From Geminicoccus harenae (GTDB taxonomy: Bacteria; Pseudomonadota; Alphaproteobacteria; Geminicoccales; Geminicoccaceae), in contig NZ_JABGCL010000004.1 in assembly GCF_019800005.1 (NCBI RefSeq), positions 186,001 through 250,000 on the forward strand: 64,000 nt of DNA, in the 5' to 3' direction. Position numbers and translations under genes: made by a program. Positions 1-8,511 of the stretch are shown here, in pieces (within the stretch, counting starts at the first letter, position 1; each line of letters starts with the position of its first letter). Below the pieces are notes generated by a model, which was not told the DNA's origin, made no database searches, and worked only from the letters and a program-made list of their open reading frames with translations.

Positions 1-517
1 GGAGATAGGGCGCCAGGCGGATCTCGTGGAAGATCTTGTCGGTGGCGAAGCGCTGCGCCACCTCGGGCCTTCGCGCGGTGCCGGCATGGATCGCCGCCAG
101 CGTCGCCCCCACCGCACCGGCATGATAGGCCAGGATCTGGCCGTCCATCAGCAGCCGCTTCCACAAGGGATGGTCGCGCGGCTCCAGGTAAGCCATCACC
201 AGCGCCCCCAGGATCGCGTCCTGGTGCAGCAGCCTCGGCACGGCGCGCGGGGCAAAGCGCCGCGCCTCCTGCATCCAGGCGGCCTCATAGGCGTTGCGCT
301 CGACCGGAGCCTGCCAGTCCTGCGCCACCTTCAGCTTCGGCAGCGCCCGCTTCACCGCCACCGGCCCGCCCGGCAGCTCGACCCGCCAGATATCGGAACT
401 GACACCGCCGGTCAGCGGCGCCATGCTCGGGTCCGGGCCGAACTCCAGCAGGCCGGCCCGCCGCAGGACAGCCAGGATCGTGCCGTCGGCGGCGGGAGGT
501 TTGTTGGAAGGGGCCAT
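1..517 (-). CDS. APH-family small-molecule kinase, N-terminal part (3' end outside window)
   Basis: The reverse strand reads open from an ATG at 517 to the window edge, giving 172 residues without a stop. The visible part looks like the N-lobe and hinge of the aminoglycoside phosphotransferase / methylthioribose kinase fold. A glycine-rich turn (LTGGVSSDIW) is followed by the ATP-binding lysine in VAVKRAL, then a hinge around AYLEPRDHPLW and an alpha-helical stretch ending in AIHAGT. The catalytic HGD-type loop would lie beyond the window, so activity cannot be judged. The start codon is only 33 bp from the divergent hydroxyacid dehydrogenase at 551, so the two probably share a promoter region and perhaps a pathway (kinase plus dehydrogenase on a small hydroxylated metabolite). 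The substrate is unknown; family assignment is fairly secure, antibiotic resistance is not implied. Confidence 0.72.
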   Translation of the reverse strand, partial: MAPSNKPPAADGTILAVLRRAGLLEFGPDPSMAPLTGGVSSDIWRVELPGGPVAVKRALPKLKVAQDWQAPVERNAYEAAWMQEARRFAPRAVPRLLHQDAILGALVMAYLEPRDHPLWKRLLMDGQILAYHAGAVGATLAAIHAGTARRPEVAQRFATDKIFHEIRLAPYL

Positions 518-550
518 GCCTGATCTGTTGTCCGACCCGAGGTGAGCTCG

Positions 551-1489
551 ATGCACGCGCTGCTCGTTTACCAGTCCGACCGCTGGCTCGATAGCCGGCT
601 GGAGCAGCTACCCTTTCCGGTCGAGGCGGTCACCCCGGCCGACAAGCCGGGCGTCATGGCCGCCATGGCGGAGGCCGACGTGCTGCTCCATGCGCTGGAC
701 CCGGTGACCAAAGCGCATATCGAGGCCGGGCCGAAGCTCAAGCTGATCCAGAAGATCGGCGTGGGCGTGAACACGATCGACCTGGAGACCGCCAAGGCCA
801 GGGGCATTGCCGTCTGCAACATGCCCGGCACCAACACGGTCGCGGTGGCCGAGCAGGCTCTGCTCCTGATGCTTTCCGTGCTGCGCCGGGTCACCGTCCA
901 GGACCGCGCGTCCCGCCAGGGCCAGGGCTGGTCGGACGCGATCCAGGCGGCTGGCGCCTATGGCGAACTGGCCGGCCGCAGCGTGGGCTTCGTGGGCTTC
1001 GGCGCCGTACCCCGCCGCCTGGCCCCGATCATCGAGGCCTTGGGCGGCAAGGTGCTGCGCTGGCACCGCTCGGACGCCGAGGGCCAGCCCGGCCAGCGCA
1101 TCGAGGTCCTGGAAGACCTGTTCGCAAAAGCCGACATCATCTCCCTCCACCTCCCGCTCCTGCCCGACACGGCGAAGATCGTGAACGCCGACACGCTGAG
1201 CCACGTCCGCCCCGGCACGATCCTGGTCAACACCGCCCGCGGCGGCCTGGTCGACGAGCCGGCACTGATCGCCGCCCTGGACGACGGTCGCCTCGCCGGC
1301 GCCGGCCTGGACGTGCTCGCCACCGAACCCTTCGAGCCCGCCAACCCGCTCCTCGCCCGCGACGACATCGTCCTGGCCCCGCACAGCGCCTGGCTCACCC
1401 GCGAGACCTGGGACCGCTCGCTCGCGGTGATCGTGGAGAACGTGCGCCGGGTCGAGAGCGGCGAGCCGCTGCTGCACCGGGTGGTGTGA
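551..1489 (+). CDS. D-isomer-specific 2-hydroxyacid dehydrogenase
   Basis: This 312-residue protein should reduce a 2-keto acid to a D-2-hydroxyacid (or the reverse) with NAD(P)H in the cytoplasm. An N-terminal substrate domain surrounds a Rossmann domain with VGFVGFGAVPRRL at the nucleotide site; the glycine pattern is GxGxxP rather than the more usual GxGxxG. The catalytic set is present: Arg in NTARGG, Glu in LATEPFEP and His in APHSAW. Length is normal for the family. I prefer the ATG at 551 over the in-frame GTG at 542, because GAGGTGAG just upstream makes a good ribosome-binding site for 551. It is divergent from the kinase at 1-517. Substrate could be glyoxylate, hydroxypyruvate or phosphoglycerate-like; not decidable here. 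Confidence 0.88.
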   Translation: MHALLVYQSDRWLDSRLEQLPFPVEAVTPADKPGVMAAMAEADVLLHALDPVTKAHIEAGPKLKLIQKIGVGVNTIDLETAKARGIAVCNMPGTNTVAVAEQALLLMLSVLRRVTVQDRASRQGQGWSDAIQAAGAYGELAGRSVGFVGFGAVPRRLAPIIEALGGKVLRWHRSDAEGQPGQRIEVLEDLFAKADIISLHLPLLPDTAKIVNADTLSHVRPGTILVNTARGGLVDEPALIAALDDGRLAGAGLDVLATEPFEPANPLLARDDIVLAPHSAWLTRETWDRSLAVIVENVRRVESGEPLLHRVV

Positions 1490-1518
1490 CCGGGCCGTTC
1501 TTCTCCTCCGGCCAGTGG

Positions 1519-1540
1519 ATCCCCCGCCTTCGCGGAGGAT
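1519..1540. repeat. Extragenic palindromic repeat, imperfect hairpin
   Basis: ATCCCCCGC (1519-1527) and GCGGAGGAT (1532-1540) pair with one mismatch around a CTTC loop. The flanks (GTGG before, GACGG after) match a type of dispersed palindrome that I recall as common between genes in alphaproteobacteria. It lies just after the hydroxyacid dehydrogenase stop, so it could also act as a 3'-end stabiliser; there is no T-tract, so it is not a classic terminator. Confidence 0.6.
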
Positions 1541-1619
1541 GACGGAGAGGATGCGGGGGCGGCAAGGAGGGGTATCAAGGAGGGGAAGGAGGAACGGCCG
1601 CAGCCACCTCCTTCATGTC

Positions 1620-1642
1620 ATCCCCCGGCTTGACCGGGGGAT
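1620..1642. repeat. Extragenic palindromic repeat, perfect 9-bp stem with CTTGA loop
   Basis: ATCCCCCGG (1620-1628), loop CTTGA, then CCGGGGGAT (1634-1642): a perfect inverted repeat flanked by GTC and CAA. Its loop is identical to that of the element at 47880-47902, whose stem sequence differs but is equally well paired. No T-tract follows. Confidence 0.75.
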
Positions 1643-1709
1643 CAACCGCATGAGAACCTGAACAGTCGCTCCCGGCCACGCCCCCGGACCACACACCACA
1701 ACAGCTTTT

Positions 1710-1727
1710 TGCACAAACGAACCCGAG
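1710..1727 (+). repeat. 18-bp exact direct repeat, copy 1 (upstream of molybdopterin oxidoreductase)
   Basis: TGCACAAACGAACCCGAG occurs here and again at 50193-50210 in the same orientation. Each copy lies about 95-150 bp upstream of a molybdopterin oxidoreductase start (1823 and 50358). Flanking bases do not match beyond the 18 bp. It could be a shared regulatory site or a dispersed-repeat remnant; there is no direct evidence for either. Confidence 0.5.
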
Positions 1728-1822
1728 AACCCCAGGCGCATCAACCACTTGAACTTTTCCTACAAGCACGACCCCACCAGCCGGATCTTGAACCGTTCCA
1801 GCCGCCGGCCCATCCTGGCCGC

Positions 1823-3877
1823 ATGAGCCAGATCCTGCCTTCCACCTGCCCCCACGACTGCCCCTCCGTCTGCGCGCTGGACATCGAGCGCCGCGACGAC
1901 GGCACCATGGGCAAGGTGCGCGGCTCCAACCGGATCGGTTACACGGCCGGCACGCTCTGCGTGAAGGTCAGCCGCTATGCCGAGCGCTTCCACCACCCCG
2001 ACCGGCTGGGCTTCCCGCTCCTGCGCACCGGCCCCAAGGGCAGCGGCCAGTTCACCCGGATCGGCTGGGACGAGGCGCTGGACCGTGTCGCCGAGGGGCT
2101 GCTGGCCGCCGAGCGCCGCCACGGACCGGAAGCGGTCTGGCCGTATTTCTATGCCGGCACCATGGGCTATGTGCAGCGCGACGGGATCGAGCGGCTGCGC
2201 CACGTCAAGAAGTACAGCCGGCAGAAGAGCACGTTCTGCGTCACCCTCTCCGACACGGGCTGGCGGGCCGGCTATGGCAAGCGCTGGGGCGTCTCGCCGG
2301 TGGAAGCCGGCGAACATGCCGATCTCTGGCTGATCTGGGGCACCAACCCCGTCAACACCCACGTCAACATGATGACCCACATCTCCAAGGCCCGAAAGCG
2401 CGGCGCCAAGGTGATCGTGGTCGACGTGTACAAGACCGGCACCGCCGAGATCGCCGACATCCACCTGGCGCCAAGGCCCGGCACGGACGGGGCGCTGGCC
2501 TGCGGCATCGCCCATGTCCTGTTCGCCGAGGGCTATGCCGATCAGGCCTTCATCGCCCGCTTCGCCGACCTGCCCTACGAGCGCCTGGCCGACCATTTCG
2601 CCAGCCGCACGCCGGAATGGGCCGAAGCCATCTGCGGCATCCCGGCCGACCGGATCCGAGAGGTGGCCCGCCTCTACGGCCAGGCGCGCGCGTCCTATCT
2701 GCGGGTCGGCTACGGCTTCACCCGGCAGAAGAACGGCTCGGCCGCCATGCATGCCGTGTCCTGCCTGCCGGTGATCACCGGCGCCTGGCAGCATCTGGGC
2801 GGCGGCGCCCTCTACTCAATGGGCGACATCTACGGCCTCGACAAGACGCTGATCGAGGGCCTGGACGTCATGGACCCGGCGATCCGGGTCCTGGACCAGT
2901 GCCGCATCGGCCCGGTCCTGAACGGCGACCGCCGCGACCTCGGCGACGGCCCGCCCGTCACCGCCCTGTTCATCCAGAACACCAACCCGGCGATCGTGGC
3001 CCCGGAAAGCGCCCTGGTCCGCCAGGGCTTCCTGCGCGACGACCTGTTCACCGTGGTCCATGAGCAGTTCATGACCGATACGGCGAAGCTCGCCGACATC
3101 GTCCTGCCGGCCACCATGTTCGTCGAGCACGACGACCTCTACACGGCCAGCGCGCATGCCAACATCCAGGTCACCCGCAAGCTGTTCGAGCCCTTCCGGG
3201 AGTGCCGCAGCAACCATCGTGTGCTGGCGGAGATCGCCCGGCGAGTAGGCGCGGAGCATCGCGGCTTCGGCATGACCGAGTGGGAACTGATCGACGACAT
3301 GCTCCTGCGCTCCGGCTATCCGAATGCCCAGGAGATCCTCGACCGGGGCGGCTACGACGTCCTGGCCGAGCGCTATGACGGCCATTTCCGCAACGGCTTC
3401 CCCACCCCGGACGGCCGCTTCCGCTTCGCCCCGCCCTGGCACGAGCTGGGCGAGCGCCACCAGACCATGCCGCCGCTCCCCGACCACCAGCAGGCAATCG
3501 AGGAAACGGACGCGGAGCACCCGTTCCGCCTGGTGGCGGCACCCGCCCGGCAGTTCCTGAACTCGAGCTTCACCGAGATGGCGAGCGGCCGCGCCCGCGA
3601 GGTCCGCCCGACCGCCCTGCTCCACCCCGACACCATGGCGGCCCTCGCTCTGGCCGACGGCGACCCGGTCCGGGTCGGCAACCGCCGCGGCACCGTCACC
3701 GTCCACGCCAAGGCCCGCCCCGCCCAGCATCCGGGCACGGTGGTGATCGAGGGGATCTGGCCCAAGGACGGGTTCGCCGACGGTGAGTGCGTCAACACCC
3801 TGATCTCAGCGGAGCCGGGCTTCCCCAACGGTGGCGGCGCCTTCCACGACACCGCCGTCTGGGTCCGCGCCGCCTGA
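1823..3877 (+). CDS. Molybdopterin-dependent oxidoreductase with N-terminal 4Fe-4S site
   Basis: The 684-residue product belongs to the DMSO reductase superfamily (COG0243 type). The extreme N-terminus has the 4Fe-4S cysteine cluster, CPHDCPSVC followed about 27 residues later by TLCVK. Next come the molybdopterin-binding domains (LWLIWGTNPVNTHVNMM; VLPATMFVEHDD) and a C-terminal dinucleotide-binding domain that includes FRLVAAPARQFLNSS. There is no Tat signal before the first cysteine, so it is predicted to be cytoplasmic. I chose the ATG at 1823 because it sits directly before the cysteine motif; the frame stays open upstream to 1709 without homology-like sequence. No electron-transfer subunit or formate dehydrogenase accessory gene is adjacent. 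The substrate is unknown. The ligand to molybdenum is not obvious, so I do not call it a formate dehydrogenase. Confidence 0.85.
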   Translation: MSQILPSTCPHDCPSVCALDIERRDDGTMGKVRGSNRIGYTAGTLCVKVSRYAERFHHPDRLGFPLLRTGPKGSGQFTRIGWDEALDRVAEGLLAAERRHGPEAVWPYFYAGTMGYVQRDGIERLRHVKKYSRQKSTFCVTLSDTGWRAGYGKRWGVSPVEAGEHADLWLIWGTNPVNTHVNMMTHISKARKRGAKVIVVDVYKTGTAEIADIHLAPRPGTDGALACGIAHVLFAEGYADQAFIARFADLPYERLADHFASRTPEWAEAICGIPADRIREVARLYGQARASYLRVGYGFTRQKNGSAAMHAVSCLPVITGAWQHLGGGALYSMGDIYGLDKTLIEGLDVMDPAIRVLDQCRIGPVLNGDRRDLGDGPPVTALFIQNTNPAIVAPESALVRQGFLRDDLFTVVHEQFMTDTAKLADIVLPATMFVEHDDLYTASAHANIQVTRKLFEPFRECRSNHRVLAEIARRVGAEHRGFGMTEWELIDDMLLRSGYPNAQEILDRGGYDVLAERYDGHFRNGFPTPDGRFRFAPPWHELGERHQTMPPLPDHQQAIEETDAEHPFRLVAAPARQFLNSSFTEMASGRAREVRPTALLHPDTMAALALADGDPVRVGNRRGTVTVHAKARPAQHPGTVVIEGIWPKDGFADGECVNTLISAEPGFPNGGGAFHDTAVWVRAA

Positions 3878-4026
3878 AGCTGATGCCGCGCTGCACCGGT
3901 CCGGTGGAAAAGTCGGCGCCTGACGTCCTTCCTCGGAACAAGCGCAAGTTTCGCCCGTTCGCCTGACGGGGAGCGTGCGCGCGAGGAACGGATGCAGACG
4001 GTCGACGTCGCGACAGCGTGGTCGGC

Positions 4027-5001
4027 ATGAGCCGGGCCCGGCCGTTCCCAGCGGCCGCCACCCTCGGCATCCTGGCCCTTTCCGCCTGCACCGGCCCGCA
4101 ATCGGCGCTCGATCCCGCCGGCGAGGACGCCGCCGAAATCGCCGGCCTGTTCTGGCAGATGCTGGCCGGGGCCGCCGTGATCTGGTGCCTGGTGCTGGGC
4201 GGCTCGGTGCTGGCGAGCTGGCGGGGCCGCAGCCTGTGGCAGGTGGCGACCGCGCTGAAGGTGATCCTCTGGGCCGGCGCCGTCTTCCCGACCGTGGTGC
4301 TGGCCGGCCTGCTGATCCACGGCCTGCGCCTGATGCCGGGCCTGCGGGCCACCGAGAGCGACCTGCGCATCGAGGTGGTGGGCGAGCGGTTCTGGTGGCG
4401 GGTCATCTATCACCGGGACGGCGCCCCGCCGGTCACCAGCGCCAACGAGATCCGCCTGCCGGCCGGCGCCACGGTCGAGTTCATCCTGTCCAGCCCCGAC
4501 GTGATCCATTCCTTCTGGATCCCGCCGCTCGGCGGCAAGACCGACCTGATCCCCGGCCGCACCACGCGCCAGGTCCTCCGCCCGACCAAGCCCGGCGTCT
4601 ATCGCGGCGCGTGTGCCGAGTTCTGCGGCGCCTCCCACGCCCTGATGGCGCTCACCGCCGAGGTGATGACGCCCGACGACTTCGCCCGCTGGCTCCAAGC
4701 CGAGGCCGGCCCCGCCGCCGTCACCGCCGGGCCTGGGCCGGATGCCTTCCTGCGCCATGGCTGCGCCGCCTGCCACACCGTGCGCGGCACGGAGGCGAAT
4801 GCGCTGGTCGGCCCGGACCTCACCCATCTGGGCAGCCGGCACACCGTGGGTGCGGGCATCCTGGCGAACAGCCCGGCCGCCATCGCCCGCTTCGTCGCCC
4901 ATGCCGACACGCTCAAGCCGGAGATCCGGATGCCGTCCTACGCCATGCTGCCGGAAACCGAGCTCCGGCTGCTGGCCGACTGGCTGGCGAGCCTGCGATG
5001 A
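4027..5001 (+). CDS. coxB: Cytochrome c oxidase subunit II, lipoprotein with C-terminal cytochrome c domain
   Basis: Subunit II takes electrons from cytochrome c through the CuA centre and passes them to subunit I. The 324-residue product starts with a lipoprotein signal (lipobox LSAC at about residues 18-21), then two membrane helices and the periplasmic cupredoxin domain. CuA ligands are visible: His in VIHSFWIPP, the two Cys and Glu in CAEFC, then His and Met in GASHALM. A fused cytochrome c domain follows, with haem motif CAACH and axial Met in RMPSYAM, as in caa3-type oxidases. The ATG at 4027 is preferred over a GTG at 4018 because it gives a normal signal peptide. The stop overlaps the next start (ATGA). 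Confidence 0.94.
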   Translation: MSRARPFPAAATLGILALSACTGPQSALDPAGEDAAEIAGLFWQMLAGAAVIWCLVLGGSVLASWRGRSLWQVATALKVILWAGAVFPTVVLAGLLIHGLRLMPGLRATESDLRIEVVGERFWWRVIYHRDGAPPVTSANEIRLPAGATVEFILSSPDVIHSFWIPPLGGKTDLIPGRTTRQVLRPTKPGVYRGACAEFCGASHALMALTAEVMTPDDFARWLQAEAGPAAVTAGPGPDAFLRHGCAACHTVRGTEANALVGPDLTHLGSRHTVGAGILANSPAAIARFVAHADTLKPEIRMPSYAMLPETELRLLADWLASLR

Positions 5002-7520
5002 GCGAGGCGCCCGACCAGGCCCTGCTCGCCGCCCAGGAGGACCGCCTGCGCCGGGTCTGGGAAACGCCCGGGGGCTGGCGCTACTGGTCGGCGGTCAACA
5101 ATACCGAGGTCGGCGTCTGGTACACCGCCACCTCGTTCTTCTTCTTCCTGTTCGCAGGCGTGCTGGCGCTGATCATGCGCGGCCAGCTGGCGGTGCCGGA
5201 CAACGACCTGGTGTCGCCCGGCCTCTACAACCAGCTCTTCACCCTGCACGGCACGATGATGATGTTCCTGTTCGCCGTGCCGATCTTCGAGGCGGTGGCG
5301 ATCCTGATCCTGCCGCAGATGCTGGCCGCCCGCGACCTGCCCTTCCCGCGGCTTTCGGCCTTCGGCTACTGGTGCTTTTTGATCGGCGGGGTGTTCGTCG
5401 CGGGCTCGATCTTCTTCAACGCCGCCCCGGACGGCGGCTGGTTCATGTACCCGCCGCTCACCACCGACCCCGAATTCTCGGGCATCGGCGCCGACATCTG
5501 GCTCCTGGGCCTGTCCTTCATCGAGGTCGCCTCGATTGCCGCGGCGGTCGAGCTGATCGTGGGCGTCCTCAAATGCCGACCGCCCGGCATGCGGATCAAC
5601 CTGATCCCGCTCTATTGCTGGTACGTGCTGATCGTGGCCGGCATGATCCTGTTCGCCTTCCCGCCGCTGATCGCCGGCGACATCCTGTTCGAGATGGAGC
5701 GGCTGTTCAACTGGCCGTTCTTCGACCCCTCCCGCGGCGGCGACCCGATCCTGTGGCAGCACCTGTTCTGGATCTTCGGCCATCCCGAGGTCTACATCAT
5801 CTTCCTGCCGTCGATAGCACTCCTCGCCATGATCGTGCCGACCTTCGCCCAGCGGCCGATCGTGGGCTATGGCTGGATCGTGCTGGCCGCGGTCGGCACC
5901 GGTTTCCTGAGTTTCGGCCTCTGGGCCCACCACATGTTCACGACCGGCCTGCCGATCGTCTCGCAGGGCTTCTTCTCCGCCGCCTCCGAGGCGGTGGCGA
6001 TTCCCACCGGCGTGCAGATCTTCGTGTTCGTCGCGACCATGCTGGCCGGCCGGGTCGTGTTCGCCATCCCCATGCTCTACGCGACCGGCGCGCTGGCGAT
6101 CTTCGTGTTCGGCGGGCTCACCGGGGTGATGGTGGCACTCGCTCCCTTCGACTGGCAGGCGCACGACAGCTACTTCGTGGTCGCCCACCTCCACTACACC
6201 CTGATCGGCGGGATGTTCTTCCCGCTGATCGCCGGGGTCTATTACTTCTATCCCTTCGTGATGGGCCGGATGCTGTCCGACCGCCTGGGCAAATGGGCGT
6301 TCTGGCTGATGTTTACCGGCTTCAACATCGCCTTCCTGCCCATGCACTTCACCGGCCTGCGCGGCATGCCGCGGCGGGTCTTCACCTATCCCGAGGGGCT
6401 GGGCTTCGACCTGCTCAACCTGGTCTCCACGCTCGGCGCCTTCGTGATGGCGGCGGGCGTGCTGGTGCTGACCTGGGACCTGGTGCGCCCGCTGAATTGG
6501 AAGCCGAAAGCCCCGAAGAACCCCTGGAACGCCGGCACGCTGGAATGGGCCGAGGGCGACCCGGAAAGCCCCTGGGGGATCCGCAGCGTGCCGATCATCG
6601 AGAGCCGCTATCCCCTGTGGGACCAGCCGGACCTCGCACGGAAGATCCATGAGGGCCGCTTCTTCCTCCCCGATGCCGAGGAGGGCAAGCGCGAGACCAT
6701 GGTCACCACCGTGCTCGACGCCGAGCCGCTCCAGGTCCTGCGCCTGCCGGGCAATTCCTTCCTGCCGATGCTGGCCGCCGTGTTCGTTGGCGGCTCGTTC
6801 ATCGCCGCCACCTTCCACTGGTGGGTCACCACCATCCTGTCGGGCGTGATCGGCATCGGCGTGATCATGGTCTGGCTGTGGACCGGCACCTCGATGATCC
6901 CGGAGAAGCGGGAGAAGAACGCCGGCCTCGGCACGGTCCTGCCGCTCTATGCCTCAGGCCCGAGCTCGGTCGGCTGGTGGGCCATGTTCATCACCATGGT
7001 GGGCGACGGCACGGCGTTCGGCAGCCTGGTGTTCTCCTATTTCTTCTACTGGACGATCCGCCCGGACTTCCCGCCGCCCGACGCCACCGGACCTGGCCAG
7101 TTCTACCCGACGCTGGCCGCGATCCTGGCCCTGCTCGCCTGGGGGCTGATGCTGCTGGCACGCACCCGCAACCGGGCCGGCCATGAGCTCAAGGCCCTGT
7201 TCATGGTGATGGGCTCGGCCTTCGCGGCACTCGGCTCCGGTGCGGCCATCCTCTGGGCGCCCTATGTCACCGGGCTCGAGCCCACCCGCGATTCCTATGA
7301 TGCCACCGTCTGGGTGCTGGCGATCTGGACGGCGGTGCATCTGGGCGTGGGCGTACTGATGCAGGGCTACTGCGTCGCCCGGGGCCTCGCCGGCAAGCTC
7401 TCGGCCCGCCACGACATCGACCTGCAGAACGTCACGCTCTACTGGCACTTCGCCACCATCACCGCGCTGACGACCGCGCTCGTGACCGGCCTGTTCCCCC
7501 TGGCCGTGGGAGGCGGATGA
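4998..7520 (+). CDS. coxA: Fused cytochrome c oxidase subunits I and III
   Basis: This 840-residue fusion carries the haem a/haem a3-CuB catalytic subunit followed by subunit III. Subunit I hallmarks are present: LHGTMMM (low-spin haem ligand), the His262-Tyr266 crosslink motif GHPEVY with Glu264, LWAHHMF for CuB, and AHLHYTLIGG for the haem ligands. The subunit III part starts near residue 590 after a hydrophilic linker. Two proton-channel features are unusual. The K-channel lysine position in helix VIII is Gln340 (PTGVQIF instead of PTGIKxF). The D-channel entrance Asp113 is kept, but the Asn-Asn pair after it is Ser-Ala (FPRLSAFGYW). The GGFGN segment of classical A1 oxidases is replaced by IFEAVAI. 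Fusion of I and III is known in several bacterial lineages. The start overlaps coxB by 4 bp. Confidence 0.95.
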   Translation: MSEAPDQALLAAQEDRLRRVWETPGGWRYWSAVNNTEVGVWYTATSFFFFLFAGVLALIMRGQLAVPDNDLVSPGLYNQLFTLHGTMMMFLFAVPIFEAVAILILPQMLAARDLPFPRLSAFGYWCFLIGGVFVAGSIFFNAAPDGGWFMYPPLTTDPEFSGIGADIWLLGLSFIEVASIAAAVELIVGVLKCRPPGMRINLIPLYCWYVLIVAGMILFAFPPLIAGDILFEMERLFNWPFFDPSRGGDPILWQHLFWIFGHPEVYIIFLPSIALLAMIVPTFAQRPIVGYGWIVLAAVGTGFLSFGLWAHHMFTTGLPIVSQGFFSAASEAVAIPTGVQIFVFVATMLAGRVVFAIPMLYATGALAIFVFGGLTGVMVALAPFDWQAHDSYFVVAHLHYTLIGGMFFPLIAGVYYFYPFVMGRMLSDRLGKWAFWLMFTGFNIAFLPMHFTGLRGMPRRVFTYPEGLGFDLLNLVSTLGAFVMAAGVLVLTWDLVRPLNWKPKAPKNPWNAGTLEWAEGDPESPWGIRSVPIIESRYPLWDQPDLARKIHEGRFFLPDAEEGKRETMVTTVLDAEPLQVLRLPGNSFLPMLAAVFVGGSFIAATFHWWVTTILSGVIGIGVIMVWLWTGTSMIPEKREKNAGLGTVLPLYASGPSSVGWWAMFITMVGDGTAFGSLVFSYFFYWTIRPDFPPPDATGPGQFYPTLAAILALLAWGLMLLARTRNRAGHELKALFMVMGSAFAALGSGAAILWAPYVTGLEPTRDSYDATVWVLAIWTAVHLGVGVLMQGYCVARGLAGKLSARHDIDLQNVTLYWHFATITALTTALVTGLFPLAVGGG

Positions 7521-7891
7521 TGCTGCGCTTCGGGGACAAGGCCAATCTCTGGTTCCTGATCGCCCCGCCGACGATCTGGGCGCTGCATTTCCTGTTCTGC
7601 TACGTCACCGCTGCGGTGATCTGCGCCAAGTCCGGCCTGTCTGCCGATCTCCGCCCGATCCAGATCGCGATCGGTGCGGCGACCGTGGTGGCCGCCCTCC
7701 TGATCGTGGCGGCCGGCTGGAAGGCCTACCGCCACTGGCGGCCCAGTTCCGAACTGCCGCCCTATGACGACCCGTCCGATGACGACCGCGAGCAGTTCCT
7801 GGGTATCTCCACCTTCCTCTTGAGCTGCCTGAGCCTGGTGGGCGTGGTGTTCGTGGCCCTGCCGGCCCTGTTCATCGCGGACTGCCGCTGA
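7517..7891 (+). CDS. Small membrane protein of the oxidase operon
   Basis: A 124-residue protein with about three predicted membrane helices (around residues 11-35, 46-66 and 95-118), separated by a short acidic stretch PPYDDPSDDDRE. I do not recognise the family. Its start overlaps the coxA stop (ATGATG/TGA) and its stop overlaps the ctaG start (TGATG). Translation is therefore probably coupled, and the product is likely to serve assembly or stability of the oxidase; it may stand in for a subunit IV-like protein. Confidence 0.8.
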   Translation: MMLRFGDKANLWFLIAPPTIWALHFLFCYVTAAVICAKSGLSADLRPIQIAIGAATVVAALLIVAAGWKAYRHWRPSSELPPYDDPSDDDREQFLGISTFLLSCLSLVGVVFVALPALFIADCR

Positions 7892-8511
7892 TGCGCTGGC
7901 GGTTCCTCCTGCCGGGCCTCCTGGTCCTCGCCCTTGCCTGGCTGGGCCCCCTGCCCGCCATGGCCGCCCATTCGTTCGCCGCGCACATGACGATCCACAT
8001 GGCGGTGGTGGCCGTGGCGGCACCACTGCTCGCGGCCGCCATCGCCGGCACCCGCTTCGACCCTTCCCCTGGCCGGGCGATCCTGTTCGGGCCCCTACCC
8101 GCCTCCCTGGTCGAGCTGGTTGCTGTCTGGGCCTGGCACGCGCCGGCCCTCCACGAGGCGGCGCGCTACTCCACGCCCTGGTTCGTCCTGGAGCAGGCCT
8201 GCTTCTTCCTGTCCGGCCTGCTGGTCTGGATCGCCTGCCTGGGCTTTGCCGCGAAGGAGCGGACCGGGCGCAGCCTGCTGGGTACGCTGGGCCTCCTGTT
8301 CACCTCCATCCACATGACCCTGCTGGGCGCCCTGCTCGCCTTCGCCCATCGCCCCCTGTTCGGCCATGGCGGCGAGCATGACCTGGCGGACCAGCAGCTC
8401 GGCGGCATCGTCATGCTGCTGGTGGGCGGCGCCTCCTATCTCTCCGGCGGCCTGTTCCTGGTGGCCCGGCTGTTCCGCACCGAGGCAGGCTGGCGCGGGA
8501 GTGCCTCATGA
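7891..8511 (+). CDS. ctaG: CtaG-type (caa3) cytochrome c oxidase assembly factor
   Basis: The 206-residue product resembles the caa3 CtaG family of polytopic proteins, thought to help insert copper into haem-copper oxidases. It has an N-terminal signal-like helix ending near AMAAHSF, followed by conserved histidines in [20 protein letters not shown] and [12 protein letters not shown], and about five to six membrane helices. It differs from the CtaG/Cox11 thioredoxin-anchored type. Start and stop overlap both neighbours by 1-4 bp, placing it firmly inside the oxidase operon. Confidence 0.82.
   Translation: MRWRFLLPGLLVLALAWLGPLPAMAAHSFAAHMTIHMAVVAVAAPLLAAAIAGTRFDPSPGRAILFGPLPASLVELVAVWAWHAPALHEAARYSTPWFVLEQACFFLSGLLVWIACLGFAAKERTGRSLLGTLGLLFTSIHMTLLGALLAFAHRPLFGHGGEHDLADQQLGGIVMLLVGGASYLSGGLFLVARLFRTEAGWRGSAS

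Larger units (their letters stand above)
1490..1822. other. Intergenic region with two palindromic repeats and one copy of an 18-bp repeat
   Basis: This 333-bp gap has no convincing gene. It holds two hairpin-forming extragenic repeats (1519-1540 and 1620-1642), a purine-rich tract near 1563-1595, and one copy of an 18-bp sequence (1710-1727) that recurs upstream of the second molybdoenzyme gene. The promoter of the oxidoreductase at 1823 presumably lies here, but I see no strong -35/-10 pair. Confidence 0.6.

Noticed and set aside
1..517. An aminoglycoside resistance gene
   Set aside because: Only the fold of the phosphotransferase family is seen; pairing with a hydroxyacid dehydrogenase suggests metabolic kinase function.
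26..545. Two overlapping forward reading frames at the left edge
   Set aside because: They are shadows of the reverse-strand APH-family kinase, whose translation has clear motifs; the forward translations are arginine- and proline-rich and lack any.
1575..1769. Reverse-strand 64-residue ORF containing a VDPPVKPGDD-like peptide
   Set aside because: The peptide is the translation of the extragenic palindrome at 1620-1642; this kind of spurious peptide is typical of such repeats.
1823..3877. Formate dehydrogenase alpha subunit
   Set aside because: No Sec/Cys active-site motif or fdh accessory subunits could be recognised, so only the superfamily is given.
4938..6818. 626-codon reverse-strand frame antisense to coxA
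   Set aside because: Third-position GC bias makes long antisense frames; its translation is histidine-, glutamine- and glutamate-rich without domains.
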